NCBI GenBank assembly: GCA_021927905.1
Contig: BLLK01000046.1
Coordinates: 1,302,001-1,366,000 of the forward strand
Direction of reading: 5' to 3'
DNA: 64,000 nt
Source: Chaetoceros tenuissimus
Taxonomy: Eukaryota; Bacillariophyta; Thalassiosirophyceae; Chaetocerotales; Chaetocerotaceae
Both the position numbers and the translations under genes were made by a program. Each line of letters opens with the position of its first letter. The first letter of the stretch is position 1. Below, one piece after another: positions 36,001-47,500 of the stretch. Under the pieces are notes generated by a model. It ran no database searches. It was not told the origin of the DNA and saw only the letters and a program-made list of their open reading frames with translations.

Positions 36001-39000
36001 GTTGAAGGCTGATCCGATGGTAATGCTGAAGGATAGATCGATCCACTAGGCAAAGATGAAGGTACCATCGACGGTTCAGAGCTCAATGATGGAAGACTGC
36101 TCGGAATCAAGCTCGGATGTCCAGTAGTTGAAGGCTGATCCGATGGTAATGCTGAAGGATAGATCGATCCACTAGGCACTGATGAAGGTACCATCGACGG
36201 TTCAGAGCTCAATGATGGAAGGCTGCTCGGAATCAAGCTCGGAAGTCCAGTAGTTGAAGGCTGATCCGATGGTAATGCTGAAGGATAGATCGATCCACTA
36301 GGCACTGATGAAGGTACCATCGACGGTTCAGAGCTCAATGATGGAAGACTGCTCGGAATCAAGCTCGGAAGTCCAGTAGTTGAAGGCTGATCCGATGGTA
36401 ATGCTGAAGGATAGATCGATCCACTAGGCACTGATGAAGGTACCATCGACGGTTCAGAGCTCAATGATGGAAGGCTGCTTGGTAACAAGCTTGGGCTGTT
36501 TGAAACAAAGGAACTTGCACAGAATCCGTTTCCGTTGCCATTACCATTACCGTTACCGTTATTATTTCCAATCCAAGTACAATGATCAGCTCCTTGGCAA
36601 TCTTTGAATTTTGTTATGTGTGAACAAGAAATACTTGGTTCACTGGAAGGAATTTGAGAAGGATTAATAGATGGTTTCACTGTAATAACGTCTTCTGCTA
36701 TTACCTTTGTTGGCGTATTTGAAGGAACGTGGGAAGGTAATGAAGAGGGTATTGCAGAAGGTTGGTTACTTCTATCGGACGGATTCTCACTTGGAAGAGA
36801 CGATGGAAAGAAAGAAGGCTTGTCACTGCTCATCGACGGAAGTTCTGAAGGTAGAGACGAAGGTCCAAATGACGGAGCTTCACTGCTATCTGATGGATTC
36901 TCACTTGGAAGTGATGACGGACTCAATGACGGAGCTTCACTGCTATCCGATGGATTCTCACTTGGAAGAGACGATGGAAAGAAAGAAGGCTTGTCACTGC
37001 TCATCGACGGAAGTTCTGAAGGTAGAGACGAAGGTCCAAATGACGGAGCTTCACTGCTATCTGATGGATTCTCACTTGGAAGTGATGACGGACTCAATGA
37101 CGGAGCTTCACTGCTATCCGATGGATTCTCACTTGGAAGAGACGATGGAAAGAAAGAAGGCTTGTCACTGCTCATCGACGGAAGTTCCGAAGGTCCGAAT
37201 GACGGTGCTTCACTGCTATCGGACGGATTCTCACTTGGAAGAGACGATGGAAAGAAAGAAGGCTTGTCACTGCTCATCGACGGAAGTTCCGAAGGTCCAA
37301 ATGACGGAGCTTCACTGCTATCGGACGGATTCTCACTTGGAAGTGATGACGGACTGAAAGAAGGCTTGTCACTGCTCATCGACGGAAGTTCTGAAGGTAG
37401 AGACGAAGGTCCAAATGACGGAGCTTCACTGCTATCTGATGGATTCTCACTTGGAAGTGATGACGGACTCAATGACAGAGCTTCACTGCTATCCGATGGA
37501 TTCTCACTCGGAAGAGACGATGGAAAGAAAGAAGGCTTGTCACTGCTCATCGACGGAAGTTCTGAAGGTAGAGACGAAGATCCATATGACGGAGCTTCAC
37601 TGCTATCTGATGGATTCTCACTTGGAAGTGATGACGGACTCAATGACGGAGCTTCACTGCTATCCGATGGATTCTCACTTGGAAGAGACGATGGAAAGAA
37701 AGAAGGCTTGTCACTGCTCATCGACGGAAGTTCCGAAGGTCCGAATGACGGTGCTTCACTGCTATCGGACGGATTCTCACTTGGAAGAGACGATGGAAAG
37801 AAAGAAGGCTTGTCACTGCTCATCGACGGAAGTTCCGAAGGTCCAAATGACGGTGCTTCACTGCTATCGGACGGATTCTCACTTGGAAGTGATGACGGAC
37901 TGAAAGAAGGCTTGTCACTGCTCATCGACGGAAGTTCTGAAGGTAGAGACGAAGGTCCAAATGACGGAGCTTCACTGCTATCTGATGGATTCTCACTTGG
38001 AAGTGATGACGGACTCAATGACGGAGCTTCACTGCTATCGGACGGATTCTCACTTGGAAGAGACGATGGAAAGAAAGAAGGCTTGTCACTGCTCATCGAC
38101 GGAAGTTCCGAAGGTCCAAATGACGGTGCTTCACTGCTATCTGATGGATTCTCACTTGGAAGTGATGACGGACTCAATGACGGAGCTTCACTGCTATCCG
38201 ATGGATTCTCACTCGGAAGAGACGATGGAAAGAAAGAAGGCTTGTCACTGCTCATCGACGGAAGTTCTGAAGGTAGAGACGAAGGTCCAAATGACGGAGC
38301 TTCACTGCTATCTGATGGATTCTCACTTGGAAGTGATGACGGACTCAATGACGGAGCTTCACTGCTATCCGATGGATTCTCACTTGGAAGATAAGAAGGT
38401 CCAAATGACGGTGCTTCACTGCTATCGGACGGATTCTCACTTGGTACAGAAGACGGACTCAAAGAAGGCTTGTCACTGCTCATTGACGGTGAGTCTGAAG
38501 GAATTTGACTTGGAATCAAGCTTGGATTGTTCGAGAATGTTGATAGTTGACAACTTCCTTTTCCATTTCCATTATTATTACCATTACTTATCCATGTACA
38601 ATGTGGTGTTGGACACGTTTGTTTGGTATAGTAACTTGTACAAGTTTGACTTGGGATTTCAGATGGTTGGTCTGAAGGCTGCAAAGTGGTAGATGGATAC
38701 AATGAAGGTAGAAGTGAAGGTGCAGCAGATGATGATGGCATAGAACTCGGAAGCATAGTTGGTTCATTTGTGTCGGATGGTACAATACTAGGTGTATTTG
38801 ATGGTCGATTTGAAATGCTTGGTGATGAACTAGGCAAAATGGATGGGCTTTCGGAAGAAGAGTCTAGTTCTGCATTAATTTCTGATGGTTCATTACTAGG
38901 GATACTTGAGGGTTGACTCGAAGGCAATGCTGCATCAACACAACTCGAATTAACTCCGTTCCCAATTCCATTCCCAGGTCCAACCCAAGTACATCGTGGT

Positions 39001-40494
39001 TCAGGGCAGGTTTGCTTGCTTGTGAAGTTATCACAGGATGCAGTCAGTTCAATACAATTTGCATCGTTTCCGTTGTTTGCCCATGCGCAATATTCTTCTG
39101 GACATGTATTTTGTTTATCAAAACTGTCACAAGACTCTTGGTTATTTCCGTTCAATCCCCTCATTTTATGAACATCATTACTGCTAGAAGAAGTGGACAT
39201 ATGGATATCATCGGATACTCCACTACCTTCATGATCTTCAATTGGATCTTTCGAAAGTCGTGTCTTTGATACACTGTATTCATTTTCTGCGATCTTATCT
39301 CCTTCCTCTGAATGTAGAATAGCAGACGTTTCCAAAACATTTCCTTTTGTCGATGAATCTGATGCATCGTTCACCTCAAGACCAGGGAAAGATTTCTCAT
39401 ACTGCTTCTCCTCAAATAGAAGAACATGCTGCTGATTTCCGCCTTCGCTATTTAAAAGACTTTGATAGACACTGCTTTGTGCAACCTAATTGACAAATAG
39501 AAGACTGCTATTAGTATGTTGTCTCGGGATGAAGGAATGAAAGAAAAAAGGAAAAGTGTTGGTTTGTGTTCAGTGTTCATCATCCAATACCAAATACAGC
39601 AAACTGTTCGCAAATATTTTTACCGTGTCGGGTAGGGATTAAAACAAAGGTATATGTAGATTCAATGAGTCCCCCTTTTCTAAAGGGGACCACTGGAGAA
39701 CTTCAGACAAAATGAACAGACAGACAGACGGCCTCGACATATGTACTCACCTCCTGCTCAAGCTTCCTTCCGATGTTAGTGGCTTCCCGTTTTCTATGAA
39801 AGTGCTCGTGCTGCTCACAATGTCACACGAAAGTGTATTTGCGTGGTGAGAAGATGAAATTGAAATTTTTATAGGAAGATCACCATGACAATAGCAGAAG
39901 CTCAACACAAGCACACCACTACCATCATGATCGGTCAAAGTAGAAGTAAATTATTATACATCTATAACTTACCTCTTTCTTCTTGCTGTCCTGACTAGAT
40001 TTCATAATACTCTTATTCGTAATCCTCTTGTTCATCATGATGAAATCATCTTTAGTTGAATTTTGGAATCTATCCTCGACTTCATTGAAATCGTATTTCA
40101 TTTCCCCCGATTGATGAGCCTGCTGCATCTCAGTAGAGTGATTTACGTTCATTTCTTCGTTTCTATCAAGGCTTTCATCAGAAGCAATAACAATATCATT
40201 GGGTCTCTTGGATCTATTCTCTCCTCGAAAAAGATTTCTGAACCCTACTATAGTAGATCTTCCTCCTCCTTTTATACCATTTCCTCTTAAAGCCGTGAGG
40301 TAGAACTTTTTGATTACTGGTAAATCATCTCCAAAATGATATGTTGTATCATCAATGTTCAAATTGCTTTTGCTTCCAGCCGCGTGCTGCTCCTTAGGAG
40401 ATGATTCCATTCTACTTGCGATGCATACGAAGGCATATGCTGCAATTGCTGTCACAAAAAGCACTTTGAATACTTGTAGAGATTTACAACGCAT
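30047..40494 (-). CDS. giant Pro/Ser-repeat type II membrane protein, mucin-like, frameshifted in array
   Basis: Three exons: 40494-39973, 39810-39751 (20 codons) and 39485-30047, all in phase except for one extra nucleotide near 35730; removing it would give about 3,339 aa. A signal anchor (VFKVLFVTAIAAYAFVCIAS, about 9-28) leaves a short cytosolic N-tail. The ectodomain has, in order: two KQTCP-x3-CxW modules; a Ser/Pro array with NPSDSSEAPS/LPSMSSDKPS units; a related CQGADHCTWIGNNNGNG module; a 42-aa array (PSGSIYPSALPSDQPSTTG); two Cys-rich modules (NEDDECQSNRCDNNVCAFQL and DDSDCQSNRCEDNVCAAQL); more PS-rich spacer; and two C-terminal beta-trefoil, lectin-like domains (NWCVTVGDLDLDSK; YSWCATVEDTVLGSK). 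Such proteins are expected at diatom walls or as adhesive mucilage (inference). Dense Ser/Thr suggests O-glycosylation. Confidence 0.8.
32763..36490 (-). repeat. 126-bp coding tandem repeat, about 29 copies
   Basis: Each unit encodes 42 aa built on SLSSEPSMVPSSVPSGSIYP and SALPSDQPSTTGLPSLIPSS. Copies are nearly identical at DNA level, with alternation at fixed spots (MVPSSVPS or SLPSSVPS; SLIPSS, SLSPSS or SLTPSS), indicating recent expansion or gene conversion. Confidence 0.95.
35721..35738 (-). other. single-nucleotide frameshift within the tandem array
   Basis: The plus strand reads CTCGGTGATCAAGCTCGG (18 nt), where other units have either CTCGGTGATAAGCTCGG or CTCGGAATCAAGCTCGG (17 nt). 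It looks like a hybrid of the two variants with one extra base, and it splits the open frame into two at about 35700. Confidence 0.85.
36823..38470 (-). repeat. coding tandem array with 546-bp higher-order unit
   Basis: Built from 57-bp and 45-bp sub-units encoding SSLPSENPSDSSEAPS, FGPSSLPSELPS and MSSDKPSFFP variants. The order of sub-units repeats exactly over 182 codons: 36823-37368 and 37369-37914 are two nearly identical higher-order copies, then a partial third. Confidence 0.9.
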
Positions 40495-41880
40495 GATGTC
40501 TATGAAATTTAAAAGCTGGTTGTGAGTTGTGAAAAGAGTATGGCATATAAAATAGAGGAGGACAAATAAGTAATATGATCACCGCAGCACGTCTTTACTG
40601 TACTTCAACTATGAAAGCGTCTTTATCTCTAAGGAAGATATCATTGTTATCAAAAGTGATATAACTTGAATACATACCTTCCCGAAAAATCTATGTTGTA
40701 TTTCCTCTTTCGCAATAAATAGGGATGATGAATCGAGAGAGGCTTGCAAGCTTCCCTGAGCTTCCCGAGGCTAGCAAAGAGGAAAAAGAACATACGAAAG
40801 CGACTATTTTTGAAGCTTTGGAGCAAAAATAAGTAAAAAATAAGATGAAATTTGTCATAAAGAATCGTGCGACTAAATTCAAATATTTTGAAACACGCGG
40901 ACTACGTACGTCAGCACGTACTGCTTGTGATGACGGACAAACTTCTTCTTCACAAGAATGAATGGGAATGTATGATGAATGCCTTTATATATATTCATAT
41001 AGGTATCAACCACCATCCACACTACTCTATAATTCTCACTGACGAAGGTTTGTGATTTTATCAACTCCATAACTGCTAAATACGTCAACAAAAATACCAG
41101 ATGGTAGGCCCTGGAGTTACTTCTGCTGCTATTTGAAAAAGTGATATTTCTAGTTCAACATAGACCACGCACGCAAGCTTCCCTTGGGACTTTCTTGACA
41201 GATGAACTTTTCTTTGAATAGACAGGCAACATAAGTGGCGACAGATGTACCTTACGGTAATGGAACTGCGTATTTTCTACGACAAGTTGAGCCAGAGTCC
41301 CTAGTCCCTAGAACAAAAATGGGAATGGTGGAATGGTCAGAAAGACGAATGGGACTCATTAGCCTCTCTGCATTTGGCCATTGTAAACAAAAGCTGATAT
41401 GATTCAAATGCATTGATTTCCTTTTTCTTGTATTGGTGATATATATATATAAATATATATGTGTACTACCGGAAGAGAAAGGTGAAAAATGAGGACTTTA
41501 TTGAAAAAACGAAACTTCAAGTTATCCCTATCCCTTCTTTTCCTAGAAAAGATATTTCAAAGAATCTTTTCAGAAAGTAGGAATTCCTTGTAAAAGACAC
41601 ACAAAAGTAATACTGCACGGTTCTTTATGATGTCGTACTTTTTTGTTATTATGTACATTAGAATTGCATAGATGGCGGAAGCTGGAAGCAATAATTCTAG
41701 AAATACCATGTGCAAGAACTTCACTAATTGAATCTATTTTGTTCTTATATCTTTTAGATTCACTACTTCCGCGAATCCATTTTCAAGTACTTCGAACTAC
41801 GTAGTATTTTTGAAGAGGATGTCCAGGTTGGATACTTGCTAGAGAGGATTAATGAATATGGACGTGATAATTCTTATTCG
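40495..41880. other. long intergenic region
   Basis: 1.4 kb without a supported gene. Contains ACGTACGT-type palindromic sequence near 40904 and a TATATATA tract near 41440-41460. Only short, unconvincing open frames. Confidence 0.45.
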
Positions 41881-44178
41881 CTACTTGTTTTGATGACTGG
41901 TCGATGCGTAATGCGATAGTAAAGTTTTCACGGCAAGATTAACTTTCGCCCCATCTCCGACATCATCATCGTCATCATCGTCTTCTCCAATATTTCCAAC
42001 GAGATCAATTCTTTGAAACATTGACTCTAATTTCTCTCTCATTGTATCTTCTTGCTTCAAACGTAATATGCTTCCATGACTAGAAGTAAAAGCAAATGGA
42101 TTATCAATGTCGAAAAGTCTAGCAGATATAACCGCTCTGTGTTCTGCAAGGGCTATAAGCTGCCCACATGCAAATGCATCACACCTACTACAAAGCAGTA
42201 ACGTAGAAGGGTGGTTCCCACTTGCCGATCCTTCGTGATCAGAAGCCAATGGAAATGTACCATTAGCATCAAAACTATTGGATGGACCTAGATAAGTTGG
42301 TGCAGTATAACCTGAAACTACAGTTTGTCCATCTCGTATTCTTGCATTCATGTTTCCAGTTGCCATTACATCTGCATGAGCGAAGAAAGAGCACATCAAG
42401 TGATCTTGAAGAGAAAATCCATCGCTTGATCGAAATAAAGATTGCACTAAGTCATCACCACTAGCTTGAACTTGGGAGTCCATAGCAATAATCAATTCCG
42501 AAGGTTTTGTACGCCCTCCCTGAAAAGAGATCCTATCATATTTACCGCATAAACCACCATCGATAACAGTACCAGACGGAGATATTTTATTGTATGCATT
42601 CCTAGTTTTGCCAGCTGGAATACGAGAACATATTTGACCTTCAATCATTGCTACAAAGTTTGGATACGAGCCAAAAGATTCCATGAATGGAGAGACTATT
42701 CTTCCTCCTTGTGCCTTTAGTGGGTTTGCTGTCGGTAGGAAATGATCATTCCATAAATCTACCAAAGCCAACAATACCGGTAGATTATGCCGTGGATTTG
42801 TTTCGACAAAATGAGAATCAAGATCATGTGCACCATCCAATATATCTTCGACCAAGTTCCATCCAAAAGCAACTGCAAGTGGCAATAGTCCAGCCACTGT
42901 GAGACTACTAAAAGCTTCACTTTTTGCACAATCATGAACTAAAAAGGAACTTTCTGGCTTGGTTATAGTTTGAACTCGAAAAAAGATTTCCGATTGTGTA
43001 ACAAATAAAACATGTCTACCAACCACATTCTCTTCTCGTTTAGACGACTTTGTCCCTTGTACTATCCATTGTTTGGCCACATTTGTCAAATGCAGCAAAT
43101 CAGCTTCATCTCCATTTGGAATGATGGAAATCACCAAAGTTTGATCAGGATTCCAATCTCCCATTGCACCATGAATGGCAACGGGATCAACACGAGACAA
43201 GAAGCGAATGGAACGTTTCTGATGACTATTTTGTTTCAAATTCATATTCATACCCAATTTTCGATCACTGAGATTATACTTGAGAGCAGCAATCCCTTCC
43301 GTGTCAAATTTCAAAGCATCATACACAAATTGTACAGCAGCAACAGCTGTCCCTCTTCCAATGACGAGAATATTTTGTAAAATATGCCCATTGATCCCAC
43401 GAAGATTTCCATTACGTATTGAATTTGTGAATAATGCTATACGATCGTGTTCTGCATGTATAGCTTGTAATACATTTGTACCATGCGCATTGTACATGTG
43501 TAAATTACAATGTTTAGGAGCCCTCAAAGCCATATGCATCGAAGGTACAGTATTCATGGGCAATTTTGAATTATTCATAGTATTGGAAGGATGATAAATT
43601 GTCGAAGTAATGGTCTGGTCATCAAAATCATCATTATTTGCAAATCTCGTCTTTTTCATGTTGGAAGCTACAGACCTCGATGGACTTGTAGGTATGGGAT
43701 GCTGCATCATGCTATTCGCTTGAAACTCATCTTGTTGATCAAATGAAAAGTGCGGCCTATTGGCACTATTTGCATTGGCATGTATAGGCCTATGTCGATC
43801 ATTTTGACCCCATGCAATAGTTTGAATAAACCCCTTCACGTCCACAGTCATGGAAAGCCGTAGTAAATGATTCAAAGTTTCGAGAGTCATTCGTTGTCTT
43901 GAAAAGTCTGCAATTAAAAGTCGACTTCGATTATTCTTGACGTAAACTTGATCTGTTGATTTTGTAGATGTACTGAGTTCTTGTTCTTTCTGAGCCCTTG
44001 TGAGTCTTCGTTTCGATGCAGATTCACTAATGTTTACAACTGTCACTAGAGAAGAGACTCGATCGTTGTCTGTGCATAATTCTTGGAGACGAAGAGGAGA
44101 TATTTCATCTCGAGCATGTCGTGTGAGGATTGACCAAGCCTGAGTAGGCGTCGTCGACGTGATTGAGAAGCCAGACAT
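41881..44178 (-). CDS. glucose-6-phosphate-isomerase-like protein, catalytic residues not conserved
   Basis: 765 aa from M at 44178 (family about 550 aa). The C-terminal 500 aa follow the GPI fold: ILVIGRGTAVAAVQFVYDAL in place of the IGIGGSDLGP loop, LTVAGLLPLAVAFGWNLVED, GAHDLDSHFVETNPRHNLPV plus LLALVDLWNDHF (matching GAHxMDxHFxxT...NxPxLLALLGxW), LQDHLMCSFFAHADVMATGN, and STLLLCSRCDAFACGQLIAL with AEHRAVISARLFDIDNPFAF near the end. Aligned by eye, the GEPGTNGQH glutamate, the HHKILL histidine and the ELGKQL lysine are all replaced (GGLCGKYD, LQDHLM, SSHGSIL), and the SKTFTT phosphate loop reads ISIIPNGD. It is therefore probably a non-catalytic paralogue. About 200 N-terminal residues are Asn/Ser/Met-rich and unassigned. 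The acidic run near the C-terminus (GEDDDDDDDVGDG) is also atypical. Confidence 0.7.
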   Translation of the reverse strand: MSGFSITSTTPTQAWSILTRHARDEISPLRLQELCTDNDRVSSLVTVVNISESASKRRLTRAQKEQELSTSTKSTDQVYVKNNRSRLLIADFSRQRMTLETLNHLLRLSMTVDVKGFIQTIAWGQNDRHRPIHANANSANRPHFSFDQQDEFQANSMMQHPIPTSPSRSVASNMKKTRFANNDDFDDQTITSTIYHPSNTMNNSKLPMNTVPSMHMALRAPKHCNLHMYNAHGTNVLQAIHAEHDRIALFTNSIRNGNLRGINGHILQNILVIGRGTAVAAVQFVYDALKFDTEGIAALKYNLSDRKLGMNMNLKQNSHQKRSIRFLSRVDPVAIHGAMGDWNPDQTLVISIIPNGDEADLLHLTNVAKQWIVQGTKSSKREENVVGRHVLFVTQSEIFFRVQTITKPESSFLVHDCAKSEAFSSLTVAGLLPLAVAFGWNLVEDILDGAHDLDSHFVETNPRHNLPVLLALVDLWNDHFLPTANPLKAQGGRIVSPFMESFGSYPNFVAMIEGQICSRIPAGKTRNAYNKISPSGTVIDGGLCGKYDRISFQGGRTKPSELIIAMDSQVQASGDDLVQSLFRSSDGFSLQDHLMCSFFAHADVMATGNMNARIRDGQTVVSGYTAPTYLGPSNSFDANGTFPLASDHEGSASGNHPSTLLLCSRCDAFACGQLIALAEHRAVISARLFDIDNPFAFTSSHGSILRLKQEDTMREKLESMFQRIDLVGNIGEDDDDDDDVGDGAKVNLAVKTLLSHYASTSHQNK

Positions 44179-44589
44179 GAAAGCTATTGAATTTGTGCTG
44201 TCTTGCTTATTGGTTATGATGAGAAGAAGAAGCTGATTTATATTACATAATATCATACATCAATACTCTTTCACACTTGTGAAATTTTTCGTGTTGCGTT
44301 TTGAGTTTTGAGAGACATGCACAAGCTTGATGTCCTACCATACTACATTTTAGTAGGAGCCTATTGAAAGAAATCTAAGTTTCATATATTTAGTCCCATA
44401 TGAACGTTAGAAGACGTTATACTTGTAACGATGGAAAGTGGGACACAAACGATAATTTGGAAAGAACAAAACATCAAGCAATCAACTGACACTTTTACTT
44501 CAATAGTAATGCATCAGACGGTGCATTCAAAGTAGACATATATTTATAAATTTAATATACGAAAAAGTTGCTATGCACAAAGAGAGGGG
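44179..44589. other. intergenic, divergent promoter region
   Basis: Spacer between the GPI-like and coiled-coil genes, AT-rich with no clear element. An ATG at 44256 would extend the GPI-like frame by 26 residues. Confidence 0.4.
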
Positions 44590-47500
44590 ATGGGTATCAA
44601 TTCACTCTCAAAGTATTCTACACATATCGATCATCAATTGTTGAGAGTGTTGACACTTCTTCGCCAAAACAATTCTGTCGACTACTCAGACACTTTTTCT
44701 CTGTGCTCCGATAGAACTTTTGCAATCATATTCATAGTTTGTGTAATCCTATTGGCTATATTGGTCATTCGAAGCAACCACACTACTATCATTCAAGACA
44801 TGTGTCATGTTTTGAAACAGGAGCAATGGTGGAGATGGAAAGGAGTGCAGTATCGAGGTGAAGTGATACCTGATTCTGATTCCAATTCAACACATGTCGT
44901 CATGAGAAGAGAAATATTTCAAAACATTTTACCGTATTCTAGAGTATGGGAACGATTTCATTGCTTTGCACCTAGTGAAGCATGGAATCTTGAGGATATC
45001 AAAATTAAAGTTGAACTTGTTTTGGAAGCATTCATAGATGCACATCATGTAGAAAAGAATTCCTATGTATTTGGTCCATCCGTTGTATTTTTTCGGAATA
45101 GAATTTTGAATCAATTGGAAGAAGCTCGGGTTAGACTGTTGTATAGTAACGCTACAAAGATTGAAAGTCAGTATAGAGCAATGAAACAAAGGAGGCGATT
45201 CTTAACAATCAAGAATTTGGCTACTAAACTTCAACATTTGCAAAGGGAAAAGAAATACAACAATGTATATTTTCCCATGTACAATACATCAGTAGTTTTG
45301 CAATCGCTATACCGTATGAGAAAAGCAAGAAATCAGTATCGGGAACTTGTTCAAGCTATCATCAAGATACAATCTTTCATGAGAAAGTGGATGGTATTGT
45401 ATCGATGCAAAAAGATGCAAGCTGCATCACTCAAAATACAATGTAGAGTGAGAATCATGATTTCCAAAAGGATTTTCAAGTCATGTATGGCAAAGGAAAA
45501 GAAACGAATTCAATATAAATTGTCATCACTTCGACAGGACAATGTATCCCTACAGACTGAAGTTACTACACTCGAGAAAGAAATGGAAAGCTTGACCTCG
45601 GACTTGGAAGAAGAATGTAAACGTAGACGATCGGCGGAAAATGCAAACAGAGGGCTCAGTGCAAAACTTTTATGCCTAGAACATGATATTAACAATCTTT
45701 CATCCATCGAAGAAGAGTATGCATGTTTACAAATTGATGTTACAATGCTCGAGAATGAAGTAGAAAGCTTGAAGTCTAAGCTAGAAGAAGAATACAAAAG
45801 TCGAGAATGCGCAGAAAGTAGAAGCATAGAGCTTGGTGAAAAGTTGTCTTTGCTAGAGCGCACTCTTGATAATCTTTCATCCATAGAAGAAGACTTTAAA
45901 TTCACACTTGAGGAAAACAACAAGCTCAAGTGCCAACTTGTCGAGATGCAAGAATCTAATTCCGCACTAAGAAAAGACCATTATCTACTGGTTCAGGAAC
46001 ATTGCAAGCTTCAAGGTGACTTAGAACAGCGACATGCAAAGATCAATGCATTACAGAATGATATTGCTAAGAAAGAAGATGCGTTATTGCAAATGGAACA
46101 ATCCATGTCTTTATCACGCAAAGAAACTCAAGACAAAGATACTCATATCCAAGACCTCGAAGAACAGATTGCGCTACTACGAAAACAGAATGAACATATG
46201 AATTCTGATTTACTGGGTCTGATTTCCAGCTATCATAGTTTCAATAGTATGGAGAGCCGTGACGATTCCGAAGCAATGCCTCCAGTTCAAGGGTCGAGGT
46301 GCACAGACCCTCCAAATACCCCTAACAGACCAAAACAAGATAAAATTGAACAAGATGTACAAGAAAATAAGCAACATCAATTGTTACAACCAGAAATTGA
46401 CAGACTTGAGAAAGAAATTTCCTCGCTGCATTCTAAACTCAAAGAAAGAGATGATGATTTGAAGAAAGCAAAAGATGATAAAATCCTTTTCATACAATTG
46501 CAAACTGAACTTCAAACGACAAAGAAGGATGTATCTGAATCTGAGATGAAATTCAAAGAACAGTTGAAAGCTTGTGAAGACAAAATTGCTTTACAGAAGG
46601 AAAAGATTTCTTCCCTTCAAGGTGAAAAGTATAGCAGTATCGAGGCCATTCATTCTCTCGAACATAAACTCGCCTTGCTACAGCGCGAAATTCAAAATCG
46701 AGATGAAGCGACCGCATTTGAAAGTGACCGTGTTGCAAAACTCGTCAGCAAAAGCAAAGAAACAGAACGTGAGTTAGAGATAAAAGGAATTCAGCTATTA
46801 GGCCGCCAGGAAAATGATCAAATCATTCAAGAGCAAAAGAAAACAATCACCGAGTTGAAAGAGTGCAACCTCTCAATGGGAAGAAACAATCAGTTACTAC
46901 AAGAGACTCTAACAGTGAACGACCGAATTATTCAAGAGCAAGAGAAATCAATATTAGAGCTGAAAGAAAGCCAACTATCTCTAGGCAATCAAATAAAATT
47001 GATGAGAGAATCTACAATTTCCACAGACAAGGATGCCCAACATAAGGAACAATACATATCAGATTTGAACGTCGAAATATCTTCTCTTAACGAAGCATTT
47101 GCTTATACAAAAGATCAAATGACTGGTTTGGAAGAACAGATGAACCTAGACAAGGAAGTTATTCAAAAGCTTCGGGATGAAGTACAAGCATCTCATGAAA
47201 ATGAGCATAGACTGAGTCAGTTGATTGCGACTATAGAAGATGAAAGGGACAAACTGCAACTACATATAGCAACCCTTGAAGGAAAACTCCAAAGTAACGC
47301 TGATGCTCTATCGGAACTATCAGACGAAAGATCTTCTCTATCAATGATGTATGTGGAAGATAGCCAGAACTTAAGGGAGAAAATATCCAATCTAGAAGAT
47401 CAATTGAAGGTATCAAGAAGTCAAGGTTTAAAGACTATAGGAAGGCTACATGAATTAGAACGAGAGAAAGAGTTGAATGAGGGTGAAATAAAATTACTCG

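Noticed and set aside
36820-38394. 524-aa open frame on the plus strand across the repeat array
   Set aside because: It is antisense to the Ser/Pro-rich gene; the codon make-up of the repeat leaves the opposite strand free of stops. No start context or domain.
32763-38470. Regular repeats resembling a CRISPR array
   Set aside because: Units are contiguous 45-126 bp coding repeats without unique spacers, in a eukaryotic genome.
36707-38692. Several other plus-strand His/Cys/Glu-rich repeat open frames
   Set aside because: Shadow frames of the same tandem array with implausible composition.
41438-41462. TATATA tract
   Set aside because: Simple AT repeat in AT-rich DNA; no promoter or origin claim possible.
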